From contig NC_054558.1 of assembly GCF_017654505.1 (NCBI RefSeq), positions 15,413,278 to 15,477,277 of the forward strand: a stretch of 64,000 nt of DNA. The letters are read 5' to 3'. The stretch comes from Polyodon spathula (Eukaryota; Chordata; Actinopteri; Acipenseriformes; Polyodontidae). The notes below the pieces were generated by a model. That model was not told where the DNA came from. It saw only the letters and a program-made list of their open reading frames with translations, and made no database searches. The position numbers were made by a program, and so were the translations under genes. How positions within the stretch are numbered: position 1 is the first letter of the stretch; each line of letters begins with the position of its first letter. This document shows positions 25,100-37,756 of this stretch, in pieces.

Positions 25100-27654
25100 T
25101 ATTCAAGTTGTTCCTAAATGTAATCAAAGATGCATGTCAGATAGAGGTTGTTTCTACAGAGGAATGTGTGCAGTTCTTAGCCTCTTTAGTATTCTAGTAT
25201 TTAGTATTCTAGTAGCTAAACCTGATGCATTCTGCCCTGCTACAACTGCAGCTGTAGAAGGGTCTGAATGTCCTCTGAAAGCATGCTCAAAGCTCAGGAT
25301 TGCAAAACAAACTGTGGATCACCTTTTCTCTGGATGGTGGTTTTGTTTTTCTGGTCACCTTTTATAGGAAGTACCTACAGAACTGATAGTTTCAACACAG
25401 TCGCACGCTCCCATTTTCACAGTTTAAAAATAACTTGAACATGCAGGTCTGCTTTTAAGCAGCCTTAAATATTTCAGCTGCTTTAAAACTAATTGGACAT
25501 TCTAAAATGAGTTTGCAACCCAAAGCCAGTTGCGCCGTGTAGCCGCCTTTTCCAATTATTCAGCGGCTTGCAGATGATCATTCATTGTGACAAAACAGCC
25601 TGAAAAGAAAATCTAGAGATCAGAGATTGGTAGAATAAACGCTTGACAGAAAATCGCTAGTGTATCCACCATACATTTTTAAATTCTAACACTACTGTTT
25701 AAATTGCAGCACAGCGGTGTTTAACGTTTGCTTTTTGTAATTTCTTCCAAAGCAAGTACACTTAAATATTAACCAAATTTATGTAAGGAAGGGAGGACAT
25801 AGAGAGAGGGAGAGAAATAAAACATTCACTGGCAACAAGCCAGCTACCTGGAAAGGATACACATTTGGCAGTGTTGGAGGAGGAAGTATCATCCCTCGTA
25901 ACTGTCTCTTCATCTGTGCTTCTCTGCCTTGTTAGGATCCTCTGCTGCCATAAAATACAGGCAGTTGCTCAACAGAACAGTCACTGCAGGGTAAAAGATC
26001 ACACTTACAACTTTACTTCGTCTTCTAGACAGAACCTCTGAGGCCTCCAGAGGTCGTGTCAGTTGTTTTTATTTGTGAAAGAAACGCTGCCGTTCCTTTT
26101 CCTCGAGGTGGAAACTCAGTGATGAGCTGACAGATTCACTTGAAGCCTGTGTTGAATAAGTTAGCAGGTGTACTATTGCAAAGCGCTTGGACCCCTTTTC
26201 TCTGCTGCTTCTGGCACAACTGATCACAGCTTCGCTTTTGATTCTCAAAAAGAAAGAAATTAACTGGAAAGAGGGTGCGACAGGATGAATCCTGTTTGTT
26301 TTGCCCCAGACAGTTTTCCAAAGCAGAGGAGTTAATTCTGATCTAAAATAGTTGTAAAAGGTCATTGGCTCATTTATATTTGCAGGGGGCTTTAATCTTT
26401 TTATTTTTTTATTTTCTCGATTTTAGTACAATGTTAACAATCTATTGCTCATGTTCCATATGACATAGTATATAATAATTAGACTCTGATGCAGGCTGTG
26501 AAATGTCTATCAAATGACATCACATTAAGATGAACTATACTGTAATTTAACTGTTAAAAATAAAAAAATAAAAAAGACATTAATGGTATAGGGTGCTGTA
26601 AGATACAAGCTGATTTTCACCCACTCCAGAAATATAAATACAACACCCTATATGATACTCATAGGAGCTGCCTTTACAGACCCTGATTATCACTGATCTT
26701 GGACTATCTAATGTTCACTCAGTACTAATAGGGGCTTGTGGAACGAGCTAAGTATGAAATGATGCCCTTTTACAATGAAGGGCTGTCGAGATTATTAAGC
26801 ATGTTTATACAAGCGTTCATTGACATGTTGGAGGGGGGGCGGGGACGACAAACTATTCTCAGACAAGCTGCAAGGTGGAAATGAAACCTGATGAAAAAAC
26901 AAGATACTTTTTATAATTAAGCAGGGCAGCTCATCAAAGTAATGTGCACTGTTATGACATTAACATGCTCAAAATCTAGCTTATGTTTTTTACTGGTTTT
27001 GTTAGAAGTCTGTACAATGCAGCAGAACAGTTCAAAGCCATCCGAAAAAGTAGCTCTGATCATATGCCTTTTCGGTTAAATCCCATTTACAGCTTTCATT
27101 TTCCACGTTTTCACGCTTTTTCTTTTGATAATTTTTTTCCTGAGCAAAGAGAAATGCAACACATAGGTTTGCAATGTCTGAACCATCTCACGGTGTTAAC
27201 CTCCAACTATTTTGCTGCTCGAGGGAAAATCAAAGGGCATTTGAATAAGATGAATAGTTAAATTCATGTGTTTTACCAAGACAGTATATTTGACAGTGAG
27301 ACTGAAATAATTCAATCTGGGGGCTTAAATGCACTTACTTTTATGAGCACTTCAGCCCTCATTTTTCCTCTGTGTTTGAAGATTGCTTTGGTCCTTAGCT
27401 TGTATTTTGTCCTTTATTTAAGTTATTTCAAAGCTAGTTGTATCTGCTGCTTCATGGTATCAAATAACTACCACATTCCCTAGAATCCATAGAGACCATA
27501 GAGAAAATTAGATACCTAGAAGAAATGGTCCAATTTTTTTTTTTTAGATCTGAAACATTTTTAAAAAATAGCAAGAGATCTTCAACACTTTTGCCCTCAT
27601 TTTTATGAGATGCCAGCCGTGGTAATTTAGTCTAAATCAAAGGGCTTTGGTGTT

Positions 27655-27890
27655 CATATAAGAACATACAAAAATGTATGAATGAGAGGAGGCCAGTCAG
27701 CCTTACTAAGCTCATCTGGTTTCTAGTAGCTGATTTATTATCAAAACTTTGTCAAGTTGAGTCTTTAAAAGATTCAAGTGAGTCTGTCTAAGAACATGAC
27801 TAGGTAGCCAATTCCTTAACTTCATTCTGAATAAAACACCCCTCATTTCTGATGTAGTCATTTAAAAATTCAACATGATCACCCCTCTTC
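27655..27890 (-). mobile_element. LINE 3'-tail fragment, reverse orientation
   Basis: On the + strand it reads 'aagaacatacaaaaatgtatg', 'gagaggaggccagtcagcc', 'atcaaaactttgtcaagttg' and 'catgatcacccctcttcac'. This is the complement of the tail seen at 35930-36115 and extends further upstream into the element. Such tails belong to the L2/CR1-type LINEs of fishes; the exact clade is not determined here. Confidence 0.7.
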
Positions 27891-28015
27891 ACAATTGGAT
27901 ATAATGGAGGCATGTGTTTCACACTTACATTTTCCCAGTCTTGAGGACCACTCCTCCAGTTGTGGTGGACCTTGGCACAGGTATTTAAATCTGTGTTGTC
28001 AAAACCTACTTTTAC

Positions 28016-28017
<2 letters not shown>

Positions 28018-28052
<35 letters not shown>
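28018..28052. repeat. Poly-T tract (35 T)
   Basis: An uninterrupted T run about 530 bp upstream of the next pitpnb exon, too far to be its polypyrimidine tract. It may mark the tail of a reverse-oriented retroposon. Confidence 0.9.
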
Positions 28053-28056
<4 letters not shown>

Positions 28057-28582
28057 AGAAAGGAACTGTATCTTCAAGAGGATTTAAATTATTCAGATTG
28101 CGTATTAGTAATCAACAATTTCAACAAAAGGACCTTTAATTTTCATGACAACTTATAACCTAGTAAAGGTATTGCCTTACTGAACAAGTGCGAACAGTGA
28201 ATATTGGTCATGGTGACCTAGTTTGTCACGCTACTGACACCAAACTGTCCGAGAGAACAGGATTACAAATGTTATCCCTGCTGAAGCCAGCTATTGGAAC
28301 ACTTATTTCCACTTACTGGGCACCCAGCAGGCATATAAAACCTGCACAAGGTTTGTGCACAATAGATTCAATCAAGAGTGTACAAACAGTTACTTTTTTG
28401 GAACTTTACGGAAAAGGAATTAATGGACTTTTAAAAATAGTATTGAGCCTGCTTCTCGGACAAGTCTAATGAACCAGCAAGTCCAGCTGAAAATCAGTAA
28501 ACCCTCAGCTCTGACCAGCATACGTAATGGGTTATAACATTTTCTGTAGCATTTAAACTGTCATTGTCTTCCATGTTAACAG

Positions 28583-28693
28583 AAAGAACTAGCTGGCAAC
28601 CAGGACTGTCCTCGAATGTGTGCTTACAAGCTGGTGACTGTCAAGTTCAAGTGGTGGGGCCTACAGAACAAAATTGAGCACTTCATCCACAAG
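28583..28693 (+). CDS. pitpnb: pitpnb coding exon (about residues 179-215)
   Basis: A 37-codon phase-0 exon translating to [19 protein letters not shown] then [18 protein letters not shown]. It carries the tandem tryptophans of the KFKWWGLQ loop, which in class I PITPs insert into the membrane and are needed for docking and lipid transfer. It also carries the conserved [11 protein letters not shown] strand. The acceptor is AACAG and the donor GTAATG. The pyrimidine tract (tcattgtcttccatgttaac) is weak. Confidence 0.97.
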
Positions 28694-29248
28694 GTAATGT
28701 CTCTTGAAGAGCTGCTCCTTTTTCATTTCTACGCCTTGCACATAAAATAATCAGTTTCTGGTTATTTTTTACGGCATGGAGTTTTAAGGATCCTTGTTCA
28801 ATATGTCTCTGTCACACTCTATATGGTGAACACGATACACGCCTAGATCTTGCACCGTTCTTAACCAGACTTGTATCACACTCCTAGCCTCCTCTGCACG
28901 TTTCATAATTTGCATTTGTCTATAATCTGATAAACTACATTTGTATACAGACCTTTGAGGTACTGTGCTGTGGCACAATTCAGAGTCTTCTGTATGTGCA
29001 GTGGTTTTCCTCTGGTGTGGGCATGCAGTCTATCACTGTCAGAATACAAAGCTGCGGGTTACACAGTTACGTCTGCTTGACCACAGAGATCACAGAGCTG
29101 TTGTTCTCCTCGTCTGTCTTTCTTGATTCTGCTAGTGAGGGTCATATTTGAATTATTTTAACTTGAGGTTTTTCATTTGATTTCTGCTTTGTTCTGGTAA
29201 GTGGAACCCATGTGTAATTTTGCGTGTCCTTCACATTGTTACTTTCAG
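28694..29248 (+). other. pitpnb: pitpnb intron, 555 bp
   Basis: A short intron with no recognisable repeat. It ends in 'ttgttactttcag'. Small ORFs are chance. Confidence 0.9.
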
Positions 29249-29371
29249 CAAGAGAAGAGGATTTTCACCAACTTCCATCGCCAGCTGTTCTGCTGGATTG
29301 ACAAATGGGTTGAGCTGACTATGGCGGATATCCGGAGAATGGAGGACGAGACACAAAAAGAGCTTGAAGAG
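29249..29371 (+). CDS. pitpnb: pitpnb coding exon (about residues 216-256)
   Basis: A 41-codon phase-0 exon translating to [20 protein letters not shown], then [32 protein letters not shown] and DIRRMEDET are diagnostic of class I PITPs, and QKELE is the beta form (alpha has KRQLDE). The acidic EDE stretch near residue 248 includes the glutamate that contacts the inositol ring in the family. The long amphipathic helix here caps the lipid cavity. Borders are TTTCAG and GTACAG. This exon must join either of two terminal exons (31562 or 37706), both phase 0. Confidence 0.97.
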
Positions 29372-31561
29372 GTACAGAATTCCTGAAACGCCCTTTTCAT
29401 TAGCTAGCTAAGACAGTAACAACACTGGTCAGGTGTCAGTTACTTGGAGCTAGGAAGAAAGACTTCAGTTAATGCGGTTCTACACTGGACGTGAGAGTTT
29501 TTATCTACATCAAACGCAAACGCTCCCAAGGCGGGAATCTTTCACGTGAGCCTGTCCGTATTTATTTCTGTGATTCCCTGCATCTCTTTAGTGCCAAAAA
29601 GGAGTCCAAATACATGTATGTACACGTAATTGGGAAAATACTGGTATTAGTGTTATGATATGACAGATAATGCTTAAGCTTTTGTACACTGGTGGATTTG
29701 GGGGTTCTAGAAAGGCTTCCTGATTTCGTTGCTATAGATATATTAAATGCACTCACGAGACACACCAGTAATGCCTGTGATGTTCTGCCATGTGTTGCCC
29801 TTTTTTAGTGTTGTTATTTGCATTTATCATCAATCATAGAGCAGAAGATACCGCTGCACTTCATGAATCAGTTTCTCGTCGTCCATGTGCCACATGGATT
29901 TGTGTTTCGACGTTTGTGTCAGGATTGTTGACATTGAAGTGTGTGTGAGGGGGAAATAAAACAGTTCTATTCATGTGGGCACACTCGCGCCACCAAGACT
30001 AGCTGCTCTCATCACTGGTGGTGGTGTAGTCACTCATCTGTTCTAGTCGTTTCGGAATGTTTTGCTCTAGTCCAGTGTAGAACCGCCTTTTGAGATAGTA
30101 CTAGGAAGACAGGCTTTACTTGGAGATGGATTTACTAACATATTAACACGTATTCACATAGCTTTGAATCTAAATTTGTACCTTTTATCTTAAACAATAC
30201 TGAACACTCTGTAGTGTTTCAAACACATTCGTAGCAGTCTTGTGTCCTATACCAACTGCTGCAATATTTTCCAACACAAACTGCGTTGCTGTTGACTTTT
30301 TAGTGTTCAGTAAACCATATATCACTGGAGCTAGGTTCAAATTTACCCCCAGTACAGCCACAACTACAGCAATATAGGGAAGACAACTTATCACAGCAAA
30401 GTTATCTTAGGTGCATCCATTTTTACAAGACACTGAACTGTTAGTTATGATTAATTCAATGCGGAGTGGTAAGGGTTAAGATTATATTACATGGTTATAG
30501 AAAATGTGCAGTCCTAATCAAGATCGTTTGCCTACATTACCATAAACGTTTGAAACATTTTCACATTAAAAAAAAAAAAAAAAAAATCTCTTAGTGATGC
30601 TTTTAGTATCTATCGGCAAAAGCATATGATTAAACAAGTAACTGAACACCTTTGCGGAGTGCACTTTGGTAGACTAATTGTTATGCTAATAATACTTTTT
30701 TAATCTAATAACGTTGATGTTAAACTAAAGGGGAACAATATTTCTGAAGCATTTTTCTCAATTTCCAATTTAAATTGTCAATTATTTAGTTCTACAGTTC
30801 CTCCTCTTAACTTTGGTTTTTACATTAAGAAATGTTTTGAGCAGTTTATAAAAGTCCCCCATGTCTTTAGGTAACTCTGGGGTTTTCTCAAAGTAATTGC
30901 TATGATAAATATATTGTTCCCCTTTGAATAAAGTGTTGGTTTTTTTCATTCCACAGAGCAGTTAGGCCACACAACGTACCACTGATGTTGGTACAAGTAA
31001 ACTTAGAGGTGGAATGAATATGGTATTCCGGTTATTAGGTTTTGACTTGTGTCACCAAAAAAGTGAAAGGAAAGCATTAGAACATTTGTTAGCCTAGCAA
31101 ATGCTGTGGTGAGAAGTCACTTTTCAGCATTGCAATGAAACTGATGGAGGTATATTGGGCCACATCATTCCAAAACTACCAACACTCAGCAGTCACTCTG
31201 TGTGTGCGAGACTTTGTGTTACAGAGCACCCTGCAAAGTTTACAAGAAACACATTACCTTATCTTGCTGTGTCTCATGGTGCCTGTATGTATCGCAGCGT
31301 TCTGTTAAACTCATGTTGCCAACTCATTTGAAATATTTAATCCAACCGCTGCAGGTGCATGGTATTTTACCAGCTGCTTTCCTTCCACCTTGTGTTGCCA
31401 CATTAGAAACTGTACTAACTCATGAATGAATGGGGCTCCAGCACCAGTGGGGATGTGTTCTCCACAGGCATTCGTCGCTCCAGTTCTCTTCTCTGTTCAT
31501 ACTAACCCAACTCCACATCAAGGCTTGTGACTGCTAGCTGACAGTTTTATTTTACATCTAG
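29372..31561 (+). other. pitpnb: pitpnb intron, 2.2 kb, before the Ser-type terminal exon
   Basis: AT-rich with a poly-A tract at about 30569-30586. The segment 31215-31290 is the reverse complement of a family A repeat end. The intron closes with 'attttacatctag', a modest acceptor. Confidence 0.85.
31215..31290 (-). repeat. Family A repeat terminus
   Basis: The string 'ctgcaaagtttacaagaaac' followed by 'acattacc' is the reverse complement of the right end of the copies at 44000-44040 and 52280-52330. It continues with 'ctgtgtctcatggtg', shared with the left end at 170-195. Confidence 0.5.
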
Positions 31562-31609
31562 ATGCGTAAGAAGGGTTCTGTTCGAGGCACATCGGCAGCG
31601 GATGATTAG
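31562..31609 (+). CDS. pitpnb: pitpnb terminal exon, Ser-type C-terminus (sp1-like)
   Basis: Fifteen codons plus TAG: MRKKGSVRGTSAADD. It completes a protein of about 271 residues when joined to 29371. The serine in KKGSVR corresponds to Ser262 of mammalian PITP beta sp1, a site phosphorylated constitutively and linked to Golgi localisation; the basic residues around it fit a PKC-type site. The acceptor ATCTAG is close to the exon. Use of this exon with its own poly(A) site is mutually exclusive with the exon at 37706. Confidence 0.95.
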   Translation: MRKKGSVRGTSAADD

Positions 31610-32090
31610 GAGTCCCCCCTGTAGGTTCAGAGGCAGGCTGTGTAAGTTTATGGAAGGAGGAGGGAGATCAGAACGCAACGCTTTGGTGATAAGCATTTCA
31701 TTTCAAACAATCACAATTATCTCTACTCTGCAAGCGCAGGTATTTTGCTTCCATTTCTGACACTGGGATTCTGTTTTTAAATAGTGGTGAGACAAAATGG
31801 TATGTTGTTACTGTAGTTATCCTTAGAAACATCTAAGAAATGCTTTGGGAGAATGCTGCAGTCTGCTGTGTGATCACACAAATGGCTTTATAGATAGATT
31901 TTTATTCATTAAAGTAAATGTATTTTAACTTAATGGTATACATTTGTAGTATAAGATTTTTTTTAAAAATCAATTTTGTGCTATTGATATAGAAAATAAT
32001 GCACAGCACAAATATAAAACTGTTGTGAAGCCAAATATTGATGCAATTTAGAACAATGCTTTAAATAAAAGCACTGCAGACCAGCATTTG
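31610..32090 (+). other. pitpnb: Likely 3' UTR of the sp1-like transcript
   Basis: The sequence after the TAG has no further coding signal. The first canonical AATAAA lies at 32064-32069, which would give a UTR of roughly 0.48 kb. The true end could be further 3', so the boundary is inferred. Confidence 0.45.
32064..32069 (+). terminator. pitpnb: Candidate poly(A) signal for the sp1-like transcript
   Basis: AATAAA in 'tttaaataaaagcactg'; a T/G-containing stretch (catttgtaaggattg) follows about 20-35 bp downstream. This is the first canonical signal after the TAG; an ATTAAA at about 31909 is a weaker alternative. Confidence 0.5.
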
Positions 32091-35000
32091 TAAGGATTGA
32101 CTACAGTCTAAAAAGCATTAATTGATGTTCATTAGCATTATTCATATTTGTATCTTTTGATGGCTTTTTAGCTGACAACTTCTAACACATATTCCAATAC
32201 AAATCTGGCCAATTACCTAGCTAAAATATAATTGAATTACTGATTTAAAAGTTTTTAAAATAAGTACACTAGACTCTCACTAATTCAAACCCTGTTCAGA
32301 TTATGATTTGTTTGGAGTATAAAACTCTACATTTGTATATTTTAATACTAGGTCATCACCTAGTAATACACCTTTTAAAAACATGTTTTTTTTTTTTTTT
32401 AAAGCTGTAAATGTTTTACATACTTCTGGTAGGACTAGGATAGTATGGCTTGGTTTCTACAGCTGCTAAAGGCATGCGTTTCATTATGATGGCATGGTTC
32501 GGGCTACATGTCTGTTCTGATTACTGTGGTTTGGATTAGTACACTGCACTAGAAAGAGTCTACAGTACATTCAAGTGTAAGAACATGATGCATTTAAACT
32601 GAACAGTTTAAATTGGAAAGCTATAAGGAAACTCCTAACTCAATCCAGTGAAACAGGAGAATAGCTGGCCTGGCAAAGCAATGTGCTTGCTCTCTCAAGG
32701 CAGGTTTACATGCTACAGCTATGTGGTTAACACAAGTAACCTGCCCTGTGAAATGTTTACAGGGGCTTAATTGTTCGACCTGTGAACCTTTTGATCCCTA
32801 TGAAAGGAGTGGAAGCATTATGCGTGACGTTTCAGATGATTTTGATTTGTGTTTATTAACGTTGTGCCAATCTCCACACACGTATACGTTTTCTTGCTGA
32901 GCCTGGAACCCCAGCTGGTCCTGCAGTCTTCAATTCAAGTTGAATCATATGTTTGCCATGTTGTATCATCTTGGGCTTTTTCATGTTGGGCACTAAATGG
33001 TGAGGTGTTCTGTCATATTGGGTCAAGCAGTGATTTCATTTGTGTATAAATACATATTAATCCAAACAGGTTACAAGCAACATGATTGGTTCTAGTAACC
33101 TTAGAAATCCTGGTTAGAGTAATGATGATTACAGTGTTTGTATGTAAAGCCGTTCGGTTTTCAGTCTGAAAATCAAACATATCACAAATGTTTTCTATGA
33201 ATTGTAATATTGAAGGCGTTTGAATCAATTATATTGCCTCATTAGCGTTAGTAGAATTATAGTGGTGCCTGTGATCTGTTGCCATGTGACCTACAATGCA
33301 GGGCATGATTGGGTACTAAATAGAAAGCCATGCCTTGTCTTGCAGTTCAAAATCGGGCCTAGTGTTGTAAATACTGTTAAGAAAATTGATTTTAAAGCCT
33401 GAACTAGTAATGCATTGGGAGACCAGTCCTTAGTCTTTTATTTGAACACTTAGGTTAAATATATATGTTTAGCAAACCATTTTATTTGCATAGCTTTCTG
33501 TGGTTTAATATTTTTATTTTATTTAATTGCTAATCGTGGTGTTGTAAAACTAATGGTCTTAATCACAGTGAATGTACGTGTTTTTTTGCAGGTAAGTTAT
33601 GAAATAAAATAAATATTTTGCTGACCTGTTTGAACATGAAATAAACCAAAGTAGACAATATTTCAGAGCACTATAACAGCCTAAAAATAGTGGTACTTGC
33701 TTCCTTACTAAAACAGAGTGCTGTCATTTGTTAAAGGCAAGCATGCAACGTCCTCCAGCAATTGCTGCCGACATTCTCTATCTGGTGTCGACTTGCCCAT
33801 ACATTTAGACGGCATGTTCTACATCCACTGAATTGGTTGGAAGTGTAAAGCAAAGCTTTGCCAAGTTGTACAGATGTGGACATCAATTAGAAACAGTCCC
33901 AAAACTCGGTACCCAAGGGCATCTGGCATACTTTAATAAAGGCAACATATGCAGCACTTTCTTTATCATGTTTGTCCCATCCAATAATTTATTTTATTAA
34001 TAATAATTTATTTTTATTTATTAATATTAATAATTTAACCTAAATCAAAACAATGCAGCACTGACTTTGTCCCACCCCTACTGTACAGGACACAGAAAAG
34101 CCAGTACAGATGCACTGATCGGCTGATTAAAACATTTTGTCATTTGAACAGTAAACAAGAACGTTAACCACTTTGGAGTATTTTTTTGCAAATGTTATTT
34201 ATTTAAGGACTTTTTTTTGTGGCCCAAGTGCAATGCATTCAGATGGTGAAGGAATTAAGAAATTTAAAAATCTACAGAAGGAAGATACATAGTTTGCATC
34301 GCTTGCGTTGTGCAGTAGTTCATTTAAACAAGTTTTTTTTTTTTTTTTTCTCTCTGTACTTGTCTGGTATGCATTGGCCCCTAAAAGAGGTGAATTTCGA
34401 GGTGACCCCTCAATTTCATGTTTTCTGCGAAATCGCGATTTAGGTAGACCCCTATGTATAACCAAGGCCTTTTTATTTTAGATTTTGTATACAATTTTCT
34501 GGGAATTTATCAGTGTTTATTACCAAGAAATGTAATAATTACATAAATACATTCTAGGTACAGATAGAAGTATCTGGGAAAATATTGACAACTGAGGCCT
34601 TATTCATAAATCAGATGCAGCTGGCCCTTTTAAACTATTTAATGATAGTTAACTGTGGCAGATAATACCAGATAATACCATGTGCAGGGGTTATATAATG
34701 TATAATAGAGCCTTATATTGATGTGATACAGCCATCTGACGTTTCTTTGTGTGAGACTGCTCTTTGTATCCGGTGGATGTGACTTCACATTAATTACCTG
34801 TACTGTGTTGTTACTCTTGCCTCACTATTATTAAAGCATATAGCATAAGGTGCTGTGTCAGCAGGGTTTTTCTCCCGCTGTGGGTCACAGCAGCCAGTAA
34901 GCCCACTCTGACCTCTCTGAGCAGATATCTGCTGGTAGAGCACCTTATACAATGTTCTATATGTAGCATGAAAACACATTTATCATTTAGCCCCAGTGTA

Positions 35001-35929
35001 TGAGTCCACCTTTTTATTAGTATTTGTCATGGTAAAAACTGATAATAAAGAATGATACTCTTGTAAACTCCTTGCATGCTTTATTTGATCTATTTCAGAA
35101 TTCTCCCTTAATGTCGCATCCACTTCTCCGCTTAAACCTGCTCATGCACAACATGGCGATTTCCTGTCTTATTGTGGCGTAATTTTGCCCCTTTCATGCT
35201 GTCATGTGTGTCACAGAGTGCAGTTCAGTGTCACTGCCAGGTGGTGGCCATCTTCTTCATAACTCGCTCACTTTCATAAAATTATTCACATGTCAAGCAA
35301 TGCAATTAAGCATGACCACTTAAACAGTATTGTTCATTTTAAAGACAATTACTGTTTCATGAATGCAATACTATCTGGATGCCTCCTGGCATAATTCTGA
35401 CAAAACTACCTGCCTTTTTATTTTTGACAATGCTTCCATTCATTTGAAAGGACTGTTTTGGATAATTTCCAATATAGTGGGTGTTACTTTCTGCTGAATT
35501 ATGTTTTTCCCCCCTGAAAAGTTACCAGAAATGTTAACTGCTTCATTTAGCCTGTTCAACTTTGTAAAACTTGATTTATCCTCCTTGCTTGTATTTTTTT
35601 TAATAGGGTTTTTTTTTTTTATTATTATTTTTTTACCCATATTAAACTTGGGGTCAGTTCTGATCCAGGTTAGAATGAACTATTTAGTCCTTTTTAAAAT
35701 AGTTTCAAAATAGCAAGGATATATTCTGATTTAAATACAGATTTGAAATCTATTGTGTTGGGGCAATGAAAAAAATAATTAAGATACATTAGTATGTAAA
35801 ATGCTTATATGCATCCAAATTGTAATGAGTTGATCATTACAAATGATGTTAATCATAACCAGTTCTTTAAGCGCAGCACAGAAACCAAGACCAGAGGACA
35901 CAGTTAGAAATGAAGTGTAGATAGACTTA

Positions 35930-36115
35930 GGGCAGAGGGTAAGAGATACTCCTTCACAGAGTGGAGATGATATGGAATGGGTTACCTAGCTATGTTGTCG
36001 AGGCTGAATCATTGGGATCATTTAAGACCCGACATTAAAGTTTTGAGATAATTGGCTACTAGGAAAAAGAGAAGCATAAATGGGCTGAATGGTCATTTTA
36101 TGTTCTAATCTAACA
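35930..36115 (+). mobile_element. LINE 3'-tail fragment
   Basis: It reads 'cttagggcagagggtaagag', 'cttcacagagtggagatg', 'atggaatgggttacctagc', 'gctgaatcattgggatcatt', 'tttgagataattggctacta' and 'atgggctgaatgg', ending near 'tatgttctaat'. It is the best preserved + strand copy of the tail found five more times in the window. No reverse-transcriptase coding sequence is attached. Confidence 0.72.
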
Positions 36116-37705
36116 AATCATATGCCCTTTGATGCAGGGGGGAAAAAGATATTCTGGTTTCAAAAGTATCTTTGGAGCCTACAAATAATATATCTAACTG
36201 CAATTATCTAGAGAACCTGTCCTTGTACTAATGGCACTCATTAAGGAAGGCTATGTCGGGATTTTTCATCAAATTGGCTAGTAATATGCTACAGGCAATT
36301 TGTTATGCTGTATGTGACACATTTCATTTCGGCAGACTGCTATTTTGAGATGAAAGAGAACAAATGTATTTAGTTAAGTTACTGGCAAATAATGAGAGTG
36401 TAATCCCACATCTACTTTCTGCTTGCATGAATAATTATTTCGGCTGAATATGTTTGAGTCAATAGCTTCAAAGGCTATTTTAATGTTTTCTTTGTTATTT
36501 TTGAACATGCTGAAAGGTTAGGTAGCTCTCAAATGGAGTGTTAAACTGTATTTATAGATCTGCTGCTAAATGCACTACTGACTGCTCATTTATTTCCTCA
36601 TTTCAGAATAGAGAAAGCAGACATCAGCACATTGTCTGAAATGGAAAGACTGCTGTCCTCAACTTGTAGTGAATATAGCTGAAAGCTACCTCAATAGGAG
36701 TACCAATTAAATCTCAGAATTTTAGCAACAGAACTGAAGGTTTTCATTTATAAAAGGGAACAAGAAAAACGCACATTAAAATAACATTTGATGCTATTTA
36801 TGTTTTAAATAGACCCAGTTGACAGCACTCACTCATGCTTAAAGTCTCCTAGCAAAGCTTGACATGTTGTGGAGGCTTGCTAGCCCATGTTTGGTTCTCA
36901 TAACAGTAAAAGCCCCAGATTGTACAAATGAGACTGATTAACATACAAATGGAATCCTGTTCTTGAAAAAAGTCTGTACTATGTGAGTACAGCGTCCATC
37001 TGCACCACATTGCTTCAGTGCAAAGTTAAATTCCGAGATAAATTCCATGAAAAAGAAAGTATTTCAGTAGAGCATAGCATAATAAATGAGGCCCTTTGAG
37101 ACGTTTAGTTTTATTAAAGATTTTCAAAAATTCAGTCCAACATTTTATATCATAACTTGTACATGTTTTCCTGCGTAGTCATGTATTATCACAGCGATTT
37201 TCAGTTATTATTATTATTACTACTATAATTAATAATAAAACCTCCATGGCAGCAGTCTCTGCAACACAAGGATATCATTTTTATTCAAGGCCGCCTTGTA
37301 AGTGGGAGGCAGGAGTGTCCTGGGGGATAAGGATTAATTGGGCTCACCTTTACATGTTCATTCTTCAAGCAATTAACCATACGATCCCTCTTAATGAAGC
37401 ATTGACCTCACCAGGTGGCACCATAAGAAGGACATTTAAAGGATATAAATAAACCTGCAATTCTAGATTCTGATACTCCTATTGGCTTTTCATTTTGCCC
37501 CACAGACAGCTGTTCATGTGTAAGGAGGGGCTTCATTTTGGTGACCAAGGCTTAAATGTACCTTGTCATTTGCTAACAATGCATCAGCAGCACACTGAGT
37601 GCTCTATCACAGACGGGCTTTTTCAGTACAGAACGATAAGGAAGATTGTGATGTTGAACTCACTTCTCTCCCTTTTTTTTTCTTTCCTTTTGTTTCCCTC
37701 CACAG

Positions 37706-37756
37706 CTTCGGAAACAAGGTCAAGTGCGAGGAACCAGTGCAGCAAACTCAGAATGA
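37706..37756 (+). CDS. pitpnb: pitpnb alternative terminal exon, Gln-type C-terminus (sp2-like)
   Basis: Sixteen codons plus TGA: LRKQGQVRGTSAANSE. It aligns residue for residue with the exon at 31562 (RKxGxVRGTSAA shared), is phase 0, and is preceded by a long pyrimidine tract and CCTCCACAG. The Ser of KKGSVR is replaced by Gln (KQGQVR), matching the known vertebrate PITP beta sp2 isoform, which lacks phosphorylatable Ser262. Joined to 29371 it makes a protein one residue longer than sp1. The pair looks like an ancient tandem duplication of the last exon. The two are not interchangeable within one transcript, because each has its own stop. Confidence 0.93.
   Translation, partial: LRKQGQVRGTSAANSE

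Larger units (their letters stand above)
12413..28582 (+). other. pitpnb: pitpnb intron, 16.2 kb
   Basis: The largest intron visible. It holds the ATCT microsatellite, a broken Tc1 element, a direct duplication, a TA microsatellite, a poly-A tract at 19492-19520, a 42-bp tandem triplet, a piggyBac remnant, a tRNA-like SINE next to a LINE tail, a small foldback, a reverse-strand LINE tail and a 35-T run. The longest intronic ORF (153 codons at 24906-25367) has no recognisable domain. Remaining stretches, such as 16.4-19.4 kb and 22.4-24.9 kb, show nothing I can name. Confidence 0.85.
31610..37705 (+). other. pitpnb: Alternative intron segment between the two terminal exons
   Basis: When the sp2-like exon is used, the intron runs from 29372 to 37705 and skips 31562-31609. 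The region contains a LINE tail (35930-36115), AT-rich and poly-T stretches (about 32387-32402, 34331-34349), and a long non-repetitive stretch at about 37230-37480. The acceptor is preceded by a strong tract (ccttttttttctttccttttgtttccctccacag in part). Confidence 0.7.

Noticed and set aside
24906..25367. 153-codon + strand ORF inside the intron
   Set aside because: Longest intronic ORF but no recognisable domain; it spans an inverted-repeat foldback and has no splice or promoter context. Likely chance.
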